Assembly (NCBI RefSeq): GCF_030345095.1
Contig: NZ_CP128360.1
Coordinates: 3,348,001 to 3,412,000 of the forward strand
Direction: 5' to 3'
DNA length: 64,000 nucleotides
Source: Solwaraspora sp. WMMA2056
Lineage (GTDB): Bacteria > Actinomycetota > Actinomycetes > Mycobacteriales > Micromonosporaceae
Positions 47,440 to 56,965 of this stretch are shown here, piece after piece. A program made the translations under genes and the position numbers. Every line of letters starts with the position of its first letter. Within the stretch, counting starts at the first letter, position 1. The notes below the pieces were generated by a model that made no database searches, had not been told where the DNA came from, and saw only the letters and a program-made list of their open reading frames with translations.

Positions 47440-48305
47440 TGATGCGAACGCGGACCGCCGCTGGCCCGCGCCGGAGCGGCCTGCGCCGGGGGGTGCGGCT
47501 CTACCGGCGCAGCCTCGGCGCCCACCTTCGGGCCACTCTGGAGTACGAGGCCGACTTCTGGATCCTGGTCGCCGGTTCGGCGTTGACCCAGCTGGTCGGC
47601 CTGGCGTTCCTCGGCGCGGTCTTCTCCCGGGTGCCGCAGGTCAACGGGTGGACCTTCGCCGAGGTGGTGCTGATCTACTCGGTGGTGGTGCTCTCCGACG
47701 CGGTCGGGCCGCTGCTGTTCGAGGGCATGTGGCGGTTGCCGTGGCTGGTCAACAAGGGGGAGCTGGACTACAAGCTGGTCCGGCCGTACCCGGTGGTGCT
47801 GCAGGTGCTCAGCGACGACGTCGGCATCAACGGCCTGGGCAACCTGGTCACCGGTGGGGCGATGTTCGGTTGGGCGTTGTGGCGCGTCGACGTCGCCTGG
47901 TCACCGGCGCTGGTGGCCGGCGGGCTGGGACTGTTCGTCAGCGGGATGGCGGTCAAGCTGTCGATCAACCTGGCCACCAACTCGTCGGCGTTCTGGTTGC
48001 AGAGTCCGCATTCGATCTTCGCGTACGCGGTGCACCAGATCGGCGACCTGGCCCGCTACCCGGTGTCGGTCTACACGTTCGGGGTACGGCTGGTGCTGGT
48101 CGTCGGGTTGCCGTTCGCGTTCGTCAGCTTCTTTCCGACCAGCGTGATCCTCGGTGGCGGGGGTGGTGGCGGCACCGGCGACCGGGTCGGGGTGGGCCCG
48201 GCCTGGCTGGGCTGGCTGACCCCGTTGGTCGCCGCCTACTGCGTGGCGGTGGCGGCGCTGGTCTTCCGGGCCGGGCTGCGCCGCTACGAGTCGGCCGGAA
48301 ACTGA
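47439..48305 (+). CDS. ABC-2 exporter permease subunit 2
   Basis: A 288-aa partner permease of the same family; WRLPWLVNKGELDYKLVRP is its counterpart of the conserved loop, followed by FVSFFPTSVIL near the C-terminus. A glycine run (GGGGGGGT) sits between the last two membrane segments. ATG 47439 overlaps the previous stop by one base. Together the three genes encode one heterodimeric exporter, cargo unknown. Confidence 0.83.
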   Translation: MMRTRTAAGPRRSGLRRGVRLYRRSLGAHLRATLEYEADFWILVAGSALTQLVGLAFLGAVFSRVPQVNGWTFAEVVLIYSVVVLSDAVGPLLFEGMWRLPWLVNKGELDYKLVRPYPVVLQVLSDDVGINGLGNLVTGGAMFGWALWRVDVAWSPALVAGGLGLFVSGMAVKLSINLATNSSAFWLQSPHSIFAYAVHQIGDLARYPVSVYTFGVRLVLVVGLPFAFVSFFPTSVILGGGGGGGTGDRVGVGPAWLGWLTPLVAAYCVAVAALVFRAGLRRYESAGN

Positions 48306-48320
48306 TCTATATTTCCTGCC

Positions 48321-49376
48321 ATGGTGTCTCCGGCCCGTTGGCGACGCGCCGTCGCCGGGCTCGCCGCGTCCCTGCTCGCCGCCATCGTCGCGGTCGTCGC
48401 CCTGCCCGCTCCGGCGTTCGCCGCCGACGCCAGCTACCGCACGCTGCGTACCGCCAGCAACCCGGACTGGCTGCGTCGGGTGCCCGACGGCACCAACCTG
48501 GCGGCGCTGTCGCTGCCCGGCACCCACCAGAGCCTGTCGATTCACGGCGGTGCCTGGACCCAGACCCAGGAGAACCACGGCAACAGCGCGGCCACCCTCA
48601 CCGCCCAGCTCGACGCCGGCATCCGGGTGGTCGACATCCGGGTACGGATCAACACCGGCAACACTTTCACCGTCCATCATGGCGCCGTCTACCAGCAGGC
48701 CAACTTCGACGACGTGCTGCGGGTGCTCGGCGGGTTCCTCGCCCAGCGGCCGAGCGAGACCGTGATCATGCGGCTCAAGCACGAGTGCACCGGCGAGTTG
48801 GGCTCCTGCGCGGACGCGGGCGGCCAGCTCGCCTTCGCGGACATCTTCGACCGTTACCGGGATGCCCGTCCGGGGCTGTTCTGGGCGCCGTCGGTGAACC
48901 GGTCGACCGCCGCCGCCACCCCGACGCTGGGCGCGGTCCGCGGCAGGGTCGTCCTGGCCGTGGCGCACGGTCCGCGCGGCGGTCGGTACGGCCAGTACGG
49001 GCTCGCCCAGTTCGCCGACTGGGGGCACGGCTCGTCGACGTACGTGCAGGACGAGTACGACGTGCCGAACGTCGGGGCGATCGCCACCAAACGCGACCAG
49101 GTCCGCCGGCACCTCGACGCCACCAGCGCCGGTGACCCCACCAAGCTGTACGTCAACTTCGCCAGCGGCTCCAGTGTCTTCGCCACTCCGGCGGCGGTGG
49201 CCGGCGGCGCGCTCGGTGTGCAGGGCGTCGACCCGTTCCTGCTGATCTACCTCAACGAGGGCCCCGAGGTGCATCCGCCGGTACGCCGTACCGGGCTGCT
49301 GATGCTGGACTTCCCCGGTGGCGGGCTGATCGACCGGATCATCGCGGTCAACGGCAGTGGGGATCTCACCGCTTGA
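48321..49376 (+). CDS. Secreted phosphatidylinositol-specific phospholipase C
   Basis: Exported phospholipase of 351 aa. A signal peptide (about 1-35, AGLAASLLAAIVAVVALP then APAFAAD) precedes a PI-PLC X domain. The two catalytic histidines are in LSLPGTHQS and TVHHGAVY, and the general structure IRVVDIRVR fits. It would cleave phosphatidylinositol to cyclic inositol phosphate and diacylglycerol outside the cell. The stop lies inside the end of the convergent GntR gene (11-base overlap). ATG 48321 has only a weak ribosome site. Confidence 0.88.
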   Translation: MVSPARWRRAVAGLAASLLAAIVAVVALPAPAFAADASYRTLRTASNPDWLRRVPDGTNLAALSLPGTHQSLSIHGGAWTQTQENHGNSAATLTAQLDAGIRVVDIRVRINTGNTFTVHHGAVYQQANFDDVLRVLGGFLAQRPSETVIMRLKHECTGELGSCADAGGQLAFADIFDRYRDARPGLFWAPSVNRSTAAATPTLGAVRGRVVLAVAHGPRGGRYGQYGLAQFADWGHGSSTYVQDEYDVPNVGAIATKRDQVRRHLDATSAGDPTKLYVNFASGSSVFATPAAVAGGALGVQGVDPFLLIYLNEGPEVHPPVRRTGLLMLDFPGGGLIDRIIAVNGSGDLTA

Positions 49377-50136
49377 GGCGTACGGGTTTGTCCGGGCCGC
49401 TGCGGCGCACGAGCCAGGCTTCGGTGATGTGGGTGAACATCGCCGCGGCCGCGCCGTCCGGGTCGTGGGCGGCGATGCGTTCGTAGATCCGCCGGTGGCC
49501 GCGGTTGGAGGCCACGCAGAGCGACCGTTCGGTCCGGCCCATGTACCGGGCGGTGTTGACGACCTGGCTCTCCAACGCCCGGATCACGCCGCGGGCGATG
49601 CGGTTGCCGGACGCCTGCATGATCGTGTCGTGGAAGGCCCGGTCGTGGTCGTGGTAGGTGACGTGGTCGTCGACGAGTTCGTCCATCCGCTCGACCAGGG
49701 CGCGTAGCCGATCGACGGTGTCCTGGTCGGCCAGGCGGGCGGCGACGTTGGCCATGTCCGACTCCAGTACGCGTCGGGTGACGACGAGATCGTCGAGGAT
49801 CGACAGGCTGTCGTCCTCGGCGATGGTCGCGGCGAGGACGTGTTCGTCGAGCATGTCCCACATCGACGTCGGGGTGACGATGGTGCCGCTGCCCTGGCGG
49901 ATCTGCACCAGGCCCTTCTCCTGAAGGATCTTCACCGCTTCCCGTACGACGGTGCGGCTCACCGAGAAGGTTTCGCAGAGGACCGGTTCTGCGGGCAGTG
50001 TCGTGCCCGACGGGTGCACCCCACGAACGATGCGTTCCACCAGTTCGGCGGTGACCGCCGTGGCGAGATTGGCTGGTCGTCGCGTCCAGGCCGGGGGTGT
50101 CGACGCGTTCGGCGCGGTCTGCTGCGTTGCCGTCAT
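49366..50136 (-). CDS. GntR regulator, FadR subfamily
   Basis: A 256-aa regulator. The winged helix (TTLPAEPVLCETFSVSRTVVREAVKIL, shown here in shortened form as LCETFSVSRTVVREAV) is followed by a FadR-type helical ligand domain with the metal-site residues D and H in HDHDRAFHDTIM. GGAGGAAAAC directly precedes ATG 50136. It is divergent from a sugar-acid uptake and catabolism operon, so it probably represses that operon until the inducer binds. Confidence 0.9.
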   Translation of the reverse strand: MTATQQTAPNASTPPAWTRRPANLATAVTAELVERIVRGVHPSGTTLPAEPVLCETFSVSRTVVREAVKILQEKGLVQIRQGSGTIVTPTSMWDMLDEHVLAATIAEDDSLSILDDLVVTRRVLESDMANVAARLADQDTVDRLRALVERMDELVDDHVTYHDHDRAFHDTIMQASGNRIARGVIRALESQVVNTARYMGRTERSLCVASNRGHRRIYERIAAHDPDGAAAAMFTHITEAWLVRRSGPDKPVRLKR

Positions 50137-50194
50137 GTTTTCCTCCGGGTGGTCGCCGTCCCACGACCTCCGTGGCCAGTGTACGTCCACCTCT

Positions 50195-50209
50195 TGACGT
50201 CACACGTCA
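50195..50209. promoter_or_regulatory. Inverted repeat tgacgt-cac-acgtca, candidate GntR operator
   Basis: Perfect 6-bp arms with a 3-base spacer, 59 bases before the GntR start and 76 before the binding-protein start, in the shared divergent region 50137-50284. Confidence 0.55.
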
Positions 50210-50284
50210 TACGAGTCACGTTCATGTGAATTGTCTCGCCCGAAGACCGGTTCGTCCCGGCCCCCTCTTCGAAAGTGAGTAGCG

Positions 50285-51549
50285 ATGAAGTACCGAACTG
50301 TCGTGTCGGTCGCCCTCGTCGCGGGTCTGGCCCTGGCCGGCTGTGGGAGCGCCACGGGATCACGCTCCCCGTCCAGCGGGTCGGACGACACACTGGTGGT
50401 CTGGGACTGGAAATCCGGCGACCCGGCGTCCGCCGCCTACATCGACAAGGCGAAAGCCGACTTCGCCCGCACCCACCCGGACGTCACCGTCGAATTCGTG
50501 GCGCAGCCATTCGACCAGTACTACACCCTGCTCGGCGCGGCCATCCAGGCCGGCAAAGGGCCCGATGTCATCTTCTTCAACGGAGGCGGTCAGATCCGCG
50601 ACCGCGTCGACGCGCTCCTGCCGCTCGACGAGTTCGTGACCGACGACCGGCAGCGCCTGGCGGGTTGGGAGGCGTTCACCAAGGACGACCGGACCTACGC
50701 CGCGCCGGTGACGTTGCAGGGCATCCGATCTACTACAACAAGGCGCTCTACGAGGCGGCCGGGCTCGACCCGACAGCGCCGGCCACGACCTGGGACCAGT
50801 TCGTCGACGACTGCGCGACGATCACCGGGGCGACCGGCGCGAAATGCATCGCCCTCGGCAACAAGGAAGGGTTCGGCATCCAGTTCTTCCTGTCCGGTCT
50901 CGCGTCGGGGATCCTCACCCCCGACGAGTACGACGCCTGGATCGACGAGAACGCGACTGGGAGTCGCCCAACGTCAAACGGATCTTCCAGCTGTGGAAAG
51001 AGGCCGGCGACAAAGGGCTGAACAACGACGGCGCCAACTCGACCGCGATGTTCAACGACTCGTTCGCGCTGTTCCAGTCCGGTCAGGCCGCACGTGATCG
51101 GACTGATGTCCGACGTGGGGCACTGGAAGGACTTCAGCGAGTTCCTGGCACCCGACACCCTCGGCGTCATGGCGGCCCCGGTCGCCACCACCGGCGCCGT
51201 CGCGAGCCTGCCCTACGACGGCGGCATCGGCTACGCGGTCGCCAGGTGGACGGCCGACCCGCAGGTCGCGGCGGACCTGGTGCGCTCCCTGACCTCGACC
51301 GACGCGCTGACCGCCTTCTACCAGGAGGCCGGCGCGATCGCCTCGGACACCACGATCGACGTCTCCGGCAGCGGACCGGCCGTCGCCACGATCGTGCCGC
51401 AGCTCGACTCCGGGAAGGCCGCCCTGCACGTCGCGCTCTCCTCGAAGACCCTGGACCTGATGGGAAGACTCTCCCAGCAACTGCTCAGCGGCTCGGTCAC
51501 CGTGGACGAGGCCGTACGGCAGTTGGCTGACTCCGACCGCGCGGGCTGA
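50285..51549 (+). pseudogene. Sugar ABC transporter solute-binding lipoprotein, three frameshifts
   Basis: Family 1 extracellular solute-binding lipoprotein, about 420 aa if joined. The lipobox LALAGC follows a clear signal, and IFFNGGG, IYYNKALYEAAGLDP, GIQFFLSGLASG, IFQLWKEAGDKG, NDSFALFQSGQAA and GGIGYAV come in the correct order but in three different frames. Breaks lie near 50720 (one base short, between LQG and HPIYYNK), near 50954 (one base short, before DWESPN), and near 51093 (net two bases short or one extra, before VIGLMSD). The encoded pieces have no other stops, so the loss is recent or an assembly error. Confidence 0.85.
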
Positions 51550-51552
51550 GCC

Positions 51553-52491
51553 GTGGCGATCACCGAGTCCCCGCCGGCGCTGCGGCGGCGACCCGACGAC
51601 CGGCGCGTCGACCGGTGGCGGCCATCCAGGTGGCGCTCCGGCGGCCGACGCCCCGTACGTCCTGGTGGCCCCGGCGGTGCTCGTCATCGTCGTGCTGCGG
51701 CTGTGGCCGCTGCTGCTGGGGTCAACTCTTCCTTCACCGGCGACGGCGACCGCGACGGTACGGCGGTCGGCCTCGACAACTACCTCGAGTTGTTCGGTGA
51801 CCCGCTGTTGCAGCGGGCACTGGGCAACGTGGGGCTGCTGGTGCTGCTCCTGCCGGTGGCCGTGGCGATCCCGGGCCTGATCGCGACCTTCATCTACCTG
51901 CGGGTTCCCGGACACCGCTGGTACCGCAGCGTCTACTTCTTCCCGGCCGTGCTCTCGCCGGTCATCGTCGGTGCGATCTTCAACCTGCTGCTCGCCTTCG
52001 ACGGCCCGGTCAACGCCGCCCTGGCGACGGTGGGCCTGGGTCCGGTCGACTGGCTCGGCGACCCGGCGGTGGCCATGTTCGCGGTCGTCGGCGTGCACGT
52101 CTGGGCGACGTTCGGGATGGCGCTGGTGGTGTTCCTCGCCGGATTCGCCACTCTGGACGGTGCGCTACTGGACGCCGCCCGGGTGGACGGGGCGTCGCTG
52201 CCGAAGACCATCCGGCACGTGATCGTCCCCAGCCTGATCCGGACGATCCAGTTCGTCTTCGTCACCACCATGATCGGGATGCTGACGTCCATGTCCGGGC
52301 TGCTGTACGTGATGACCAGCGGCGGCCCGGAGGGTTCGACGTACCTGCCGGAGTACTACATCTGGATTCAGCAGGGACAGATGAACCGTCCCGCCCTCGC
52401 GTCGGCCGCGTCGACGGTCCTGTTCGCCGTCATGCTCGTCGTGGGGCTGGCGCAGATCAGCCTGCTGCGGCGCGCGGGAAGGCAGGACTGA
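51553..52491 (+). pseudogene. Sugar ABC permease (MalF-type), two compensating frameshifts
   Basis: Binding-protein-dependent permease. From residue 57 on (VNSSFTGDGD, WATFGMALVVFLAG, and the EAA loop LLDAARVDGASLPKTIRHVIVP) it is normal. The region 51645-51720, however, makes sense only in another frame, where it reads DAPYVLVAPAVLVIVVLRLWP, the expected first membrane helix. So one shift near 51645 and a one-base deletion near 51720 replace that helix by Arg/Ala-rich sequence in the continuous frame. Starts at GTG 51553, three bases after the binding-protein stop. Confidence 0.75.
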
Positions 52492-53318
52492 TGGGCCGCC
52501 GGTGGGTCGTCGGGTGGGTGGTCGCCGTCCCGATGGCGCTGCTCGCGCTGGCGACGGTCTACCCGCTGTTCTTCACCGCGAACGTCGCGTCGAAGACCCG
52601 GCGCGAGTACGTCCTCGACCGGTTCTCCCTCGCGGACGCGGTGCGTTGGGAGAACCTCGGCACCGCGTGGAACTCCGTCGGGATGGGCCGCTACTTCGCC
52701 AACTCCCTGCTCGTCGTGACCTGTTCGGTGGTCCTGCTCCTGCTGATCGGGTCGATGGCGGGGTTCGCGCTGAGCCAGATCCGGTTCCGGGGATCGTCGG
52801 TGATCTTCCTGGGCTGCCTGGCGGCACTGTTCGTTCCCTTCCAGGTGATCATGGTGCCGATCGCCCGGACCATGGCCGACCTCGGCCTCGTCGACACCTA
52901 CCCCGGGCTGGTGGCCGCCTACGTGGCCCAGTTCCTGCCGTTCACGGTGTTTCTCCTGACGAGCTACTACCGGACCATCCCGGCGGAGATCGTCGACGCG
53001 GCCCGGATCGACGGGAGCAGCGTGTACGGCGTGTACCGCCGGATCATGCTGCCGCTGGGCCGGCCGGCGTTGCTGTCGGTCGGCATCCTCGACGCCCTGT
53101 TCTGCTGGAACGACGTGCTCATCGCGCTGCTGCTGATGCCGTCGGCCGAGAACCGGACACTCATGGTGGGAGTGACCGCACTGCGCGGCCAGTACTCCGA
53201 CGACATCCCCACCTTCGCCTCCGGAGTCCTGATCGCCGCGGCTCCCGTACTGGTGATCTATCTCTTTCTTCAGCGGCAGATCGCCGACGGCGTGGCCGCT
53301 GGCGCGACGAAGGGTTGA
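52491..53318 (+). CDS. Sugar ABC permease (MalG-type)
   Basis: A 275-aa permease with six hydrophobic segments. The EAA loop AEIVDAARIDGSSVYGVYRRI and the C-terminal pattern are those of MalG-like carbohydrate uptake permeases. ATG 52491 overlaps the previous stop (TGATG). No ATPase gene is in the operon; in actinomycetes a shared MsiK-type ATPase usually serves such systems. This subunit looks intact although its partners are frameshifted. Confidence 0.87.
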   Translation: MGRRWVVGWVVAVPMALLALATVYPLFFTANVASKTRREYVLDRFSLADAVRWENLGTAWNSVGMGRYFANSLLVVTCSVVLLLLIGSMAGFALSQIRFRGSSVIFLGCLAALFVPFQVIMVPIARTMADLGLVDTYPGLVAAYVAQFLPFTVFLLTSYYRTIPAEIVDAARIDGSSVYGVYRRIMLPLGRPALLSVGILDALFCWNDVLIALLLMPSAENRTLMVGVTALRGQYSDDIPTFASGVLIAAAPVLVIYLFLQRQIADGVAAGATKG

Positions 53319-53319
53319 C

Positions 53320-54543
53320 ATGCGGATCACCGGCTATCGCACCCTGACGACGGTGCAGGAGTGGGGCCGACCGGTCGGCGACGCCAACGGCGTCTTCACC
53401 GACGGCGTCACCTCGGTGCCGATCGTCGTCGTGGAGACCGACGAGGGCATCTCCGGGGTCGGCATCGGGTCGCACGTCGAGATCGAACGGATCTTCCCGG
53501 CCATCGACGGCGAGGATCCGCGCGCCGTGACGGCACTCTACGACCGCATGCTGCGGCAGGCGTTCAAGGCCGGCCACACCGGGCCGGTGTTCGGCACCAT
53601 CGGCGCGCTCGACACCGCGCTGTGGGACATCAAGGCGCAGGCGGCCGGCGAACCGCTCTGGCGACTGCTCGGTGGCCGCGACCGGCGGGTGCCGGCGTAC
53701 GCCTCCGGCCTCGACATCGGGCTGACCGACGAGCGACTCGTCGCCGAGTACGAGGTCTACGCCTCGTACGGTCTGCGGGCCGCCAAGCTCAAGGGCGGCC
53801 TCGACATCGAGCGGGATCTGCGGCGGCTGTGTCTGGTCCGCGACGTGCTGACCGAGGCGGCGCACGGGCTGCGGCCCGGTCTGATGCTCGACGTGAACGA
53901 GGCGTGGACGCGCAAGCAGGCGGTCCGGCACGTCGGCGAGATCGAACGCACCCTCGATCTCATCTGGATCGAGGAGCCGGTGCGCCGCTGGGACGCCGAA
54001 GGGCTCGCGGTCGTCAGCCGGGGGATCCGGGCATCGGTCGCCACCGGCGAGAACCTTACCGGCCTCGAGCAGTTCCGGCCGTTGATCGCGGCCGGAGCGG
54101 TCGACGTGGTCCAGACGTCGGCGGCCTGGGGGGTCACCCACTTCCTCCGGGTCAGCGTCCTGGCCCACGCCAACGACCTGCCGGTGAGCCCGATCGGCAA
54201 CAGCCCGGTCGGACTGTTGCACGCCGCGACCGCGGTGCCGAACCACCTGGTCAGCGAGTTGCAGGACCTGCACCTGCCGGTCGGGACCACCATCGACCTG
54301 TCCGTCGAGGGCGGCTGCTTCGTCCTCGGTGACAGCCCTGGCCTGGGCATCCGCCTCGACGAGGCGGCGATCGGCGCGGCGGCCGGCCGACCGCGCCCGC
54401 TGACCGCCGACGGTCCGCTGGTACGGCCGGAGCGCGCCGGCCGGCACCTGCTGGGCGAGCCCCACGGCGGGCCATTGCTGGGGGAGCCCGACGGCGGGCC
54501 AGCCGCCATCCGCAACGAGGTGTCCCCGACCACGGCGAGCTGA
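53320..54543 (+). CDS. Mandelate racemase / muconate lactonizing enzyme family protein
   Basis: Enolase-superfamily enzyme of 407 aa. The magnesium ligands are in LMLDVNEAW (Asp), IWIEEPVR (Glu) and ATGEN (Glu); AAKLKGG carries the KxK general base. GALDTALWDIKAQAAGEPL is the capping-domain family mark. Such enzymes dehydrate or racemise sugar acids, which fits the flanking uptake system and dehydrogenase. A ~60-residue tail with the repeated LLGEPxGGP (two copies) is unusual. ATG 53320 directly follows the permease stop. Confidence 0.85.
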   Translation: MRITGYRTLTTVQEWGRPVGDANGVFTDGVTSVPIVVVETDEGISGVGIGSHVEIERIFPAIDGEDPRAVTALYDRMLRQAFKAGHTGPVFGTIGALDTALWDIKAQAAGEPLWRLLGGRDRRVPAYASGLDIGLTDERLVAEYEVYASYGLRAAKLKGGLDIERDLRRLCLVRDVLTEAAHGLRPGLMLDVNEAWTRKQAVRHVGEIERTLDLIWIEEPVRRWDAEGLAVVSRGIRASVATGENLTGLEQFRPLIAAGAVDVVQTSAAWGVTHFLRVSVLAHANDLPVSPIGNSPVGLLHAATAVPNHLVSELQDLHLPVGTTIDLSVEGGCFVLGDSPGLGIRLDEAAIGAAAGRPRPLTADGPLVRPERAGRHLLGEPHGGPLLGEPDGGPAAIRNEVSPTTAS

Positions 54544-54598
54544 GTCGACGTACGGCGCCGGCGTGGCCGGTGCCCACCGAGACCGAGAGGCAGGTGCG

Positions 54599-55627
54599 AT
54601 GAAAGCAGTGGTCTACCGTACCGCTGGAAACCTGGCGGTCGAGGACCGCGCCGGCCGGCCGCCGGGCGACGGCGAGCTGACCATCGCGGTGGCCTACACC
54701 GGCATCTGCGGCACGGACCTGCACATCTACCACGGCGGCATGGACGCCCGGGTCGGCGTACCCGCCGTGCTCGGGCACGAGATGTCCGGGCGGGTGGCCG
54801 CCGTCGGGGCAGGTGTGGCCGGCTGGACCGTCGGTCAGGCCGTCACGGTTATGCCGACCCGGTCGTGTGGTCGGTGCGTCGCCTGTCGGCGCGGCCGGTC
54901 GCACGTCTGCCACGCCATGGACTTCCTCGGCATCGACTCGCCGGGTGCCATGCAGTCGTCCTGGACGGTGCCGGCGGAGCTGGTCCTGCCACTGCCGGAG
55001 GGAGTCCCGCTCGACCACGCGGCGCTGGTCGAACCGCTCGCCGTCGCCGTGCACGACGTCCGGCGGGCGAGCGTGGCCGCCACGGACCACGTCGTCGTGG
55101 TCGGCGGCGGGCCGGTCGGTGTCCTCATCGCCGCCGTGGCGAAGCAGCGGGGCGCACCGGTCCTGCTGGTCGAGCCGGATCCGTTCCGGCGGGGCGTCGC
55201 CGGACGGATCGGGATCGAGACGATAGACCCGCAGACGGTCGACCCGGTGGCGGCGGTGACCGAGTGGACCGTCGGTGCGGGCGCGGACGTCGCGTTCGAG
55301 GTGTCCGGGTCGGCGCCGGGCGTCGCCACCGCCGTCGACGTCCTGACCACCCACGGACGGCTGGTGCTGGTGGCGATCCACACCCAGCCACGGGCCGTCG
55401 ATCTGCACCGGTTCTTCTGGCGCGAACTGGAACTGCGCGGTGCCCGCCCTTACCAGCGCGACGACATGCTCGAAGCGATCCGGCTGGTGGCGTCGGGAGC
55501 GGTGCCGGTGGGTGCGCTCATCTCGCGGACCGTGCCCGTCGACGCCGTCACCGACGCCTTCGACGCGCTGGACCGGCGTGCCGGCGTGCTGAAGGTGCTG
55601 ATCGACTGGCAGGCGCCGGCCCGATGA
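54599..55627 (+). CDS. Zinc-dependent alcohol/polyol dehydrogenase
   Basis: Medium-chain dehydrogenase of 342 aa. YTGICGTDLHIYHGG with the catalytic-zinc Cys, GHEMSGRV, the structural-zinc cysteines in RSCGRCVACRRGRSHVC, and VVVGGGPVG for NAD(P) are all present. Members of this group oxidise sugar alcohols or threonine-like substrates. ATG 54599 fits the family (MKAVVYRTAG). The stop overlaps the truncated SDR start by four bases. It belongs to the sugar-acid operon. Confidence 0.88.
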   Translation: MKAVVYRTAGNLAVEDRAGRPPGDGELTIAVAYTGICGTDLHIYHGGMDARVGVPAVLGHEMSGRVAAVGAGVAGWTVGQAVTVMPTRSCGRCVACRRGRSHVCHAMDFLGIDSPGAMQSSWTVPAELVLPLPEGVPLDHAALVEPLAVAVHDVRRASVAATDHVVVVGGGPVGVLIAAVAKQRGAPVLLVEPDPFRRGVAGRIGIETIDPQTVDPVAAVTEWTVGAGADVAFEVSGSAPGVATAVDVLTTHGRLVLVAIHTQPRAVDLHRFFWRELELRGARPYQRDDMLEAIRLVASGAVPVGALISRTVPVDAVTDAFDALDRRAGVLKVLIDWQAPAR

Positions 55628-55866
55628 GCACACCCTTCGACCTGACCGGCCGGACCGCCGTCGTGACCGGTGCCCGACGGGGCATCGGCCTGGCCATGGC
55701 CGAGCAGCCCAACCAACAGTGGACCGTCGACGCCAGCGGCACCATCCGGGGCGTGCAGTCCGGGCTGTGCCTGGACGCCAACGGCGCCGCGACGGCCAAC
55801 GGCACGAAGCTGATCCTCTGGGCCTGCCACACCGGCACCAACCAGCAGTGGACCCTGCGCGACTGA
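55624..55866 (+). pseudogene. Truncated short-chain dehydrogenase fused to a ricin-type lectin tail
   Basis: An 80-codon frame that starts as a normal SDR (FDLTGRTAVVTGARRGIGLAMAE, shown in parts: TGARRGIG is the NAD loop) and at about residue 25-27 changes to the C-terminal unit of a CBM13/ricin B lectin domain (NQQWTVDASGTI, LCLDANG, then NQQWTLRD). Junction about 55695-55710. No SDR catalytic Ser/Tyr/Lys remain and there is no signal peptide for the lectin. It looks like the scar of a deletion that joined two unrelated genes. Confidence 0.8.
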
Positions 55867-55882
55867 TCGTCGCAGGTGCACC

Positions 55883-56824
55883 TCAGGACGGGCGGCCGCT
55901 CGGCGGCACCGGCGCTCCGGACGGCTGCCCGTCGCCGTCGAGCTGCCCGCCGGTCGGCGTCGTGTTCGTGTCGATGCCGACCGGCAGGGTCGCGGTGTAG
56001 CCGCTCGCGGTGTCACCGGTGACCGTGGCGAGCTGCAGCTCGGCCCGGTCGTCGCCGAAGACGTTGTCGGTGTCGAGGCTGAGCTGGGCCAGGTTGTCGA
56101 TCGAGTCCTCGTAGCCAGGTTCGGCGTACACCGCGTCGCAGACGTCCTGTGGCAACGCGATCTGGGAGGTCGCGATCACCGCGCCGACGTCGGTGATGTC
56201 CGCCTCGCTCGGGTAGACCTCGAAGTGGATGTGTGGCCAGCGGCCGGTGTAGCAGCCGGGGAAGATGGTGGTGAAGCTGACCTTGCCGGCCTCGTCGGCG
56301 ACCTGGACCCCGCGTAGGTAGTTCTGGTCGGTGATGCCTTCGGAGTACATCGAGTAGCGGCCCTCGCGGTCGCAGTGCCAGACGTAGACGGCGACACCGG
56401 CGAACGGCGTACCGCCGTCCGCGAGGTCGGTGATGGTCAGTTCCAACGTCAGCGGTACGCCTTCGGCGGTCGCGCTCGCCCCGTCGAAGCTGGAGCGGAT
56501 GTCGCTGCGGACGACGCCGCTCTGTTCCAGGACGTCCGGGCCGTTGGAGCCGTCACCCGGGTACGGTCCGGCGGTCTCGTCCGGGATCTCGGTGGTGGCC
56601 GCTGCCGCCGACGGGGACGTGGTCGGCTCGGTGACCGTGTTGCGGGTGCAGGCGGCGAGCCCGACGGTGGCGGCGCCGAGGCCGAGCGCCCGCAGCACCT
56701 GCCGGCGGTCCAGCAGGGTGCGCAGGTCGAAACCGAGGCCCTGGTCGACGAGGTCCTCGTCCGGCCGTGGCAGTGGGCGGCCCTGGTAGGTGGTGTCCGT
56801 GCCGGGAAGCTGGTCGTGTCGCAT
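55883..56824 (-). CDS. Intradiol ring-cleavage dioxygenase, Tat lipoprotein (copy 1)
   Basis: A 313-aa exported non-haem Fe(III) dioxygenase family protein. After ~40 cytosolic-looking residues comes a twin-arginine signal, DRRQVLRALGLGAATVGL, ending in lipobox LAAC. The dioxygenase core has YVWHCDREGRYSMY, NYLRGVQ and GRWPHIHFEVY, giving the Tyr/His iron ligands. ATG 56824 has GGAGGGA upstream. Nearly identical in plan to the second copy at 57981. Intradiol enzymes cleave catechols; secreted forms may act on lignin- or plant-derived aromatics, which is inference. Confidence 0.87.
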   Translation of the reverse strand: MRHDQLPGTDTTYQGRPLPRPDEDLVDQGLGFDLRTLLDRRQVLRALGLGAATVGLAACTRNTVTEPTTSPSAAAATTEIPDETAGPYPGDGSNGPDVLEQSGVVRSDIRSSFDGASATAEGVPLTLELTITDLADGGTPFAGVAVYVWHCDREGRYSMYSEGITDQNYLRGVQVADEAGKVSFTTIFPGCYTGRWPHIHFEVYPSEADITDVGAVIATSQIALPQDVCDAVYAEPGYEDSIDNLAQLSLDTDNVFGDDRAELQLATVTGDTASGYTATLPVGIDTNTTPTGGQLDGDGQPSGAPVPPSGRPS

Positions 56825-56965
56825 ACGTCCCTCCGTTCGTGACACACGGTAGTTTTCGCACCGTGGTCCCGGAGGGCCGTTCGGCAAATCCGTCCTCAGA
56901 TGCGGGGTGGCGGATTCGGGAAGGTCGATTGATTGGCGGGATCCGGAAGCGTAGTATCGAAGTAC

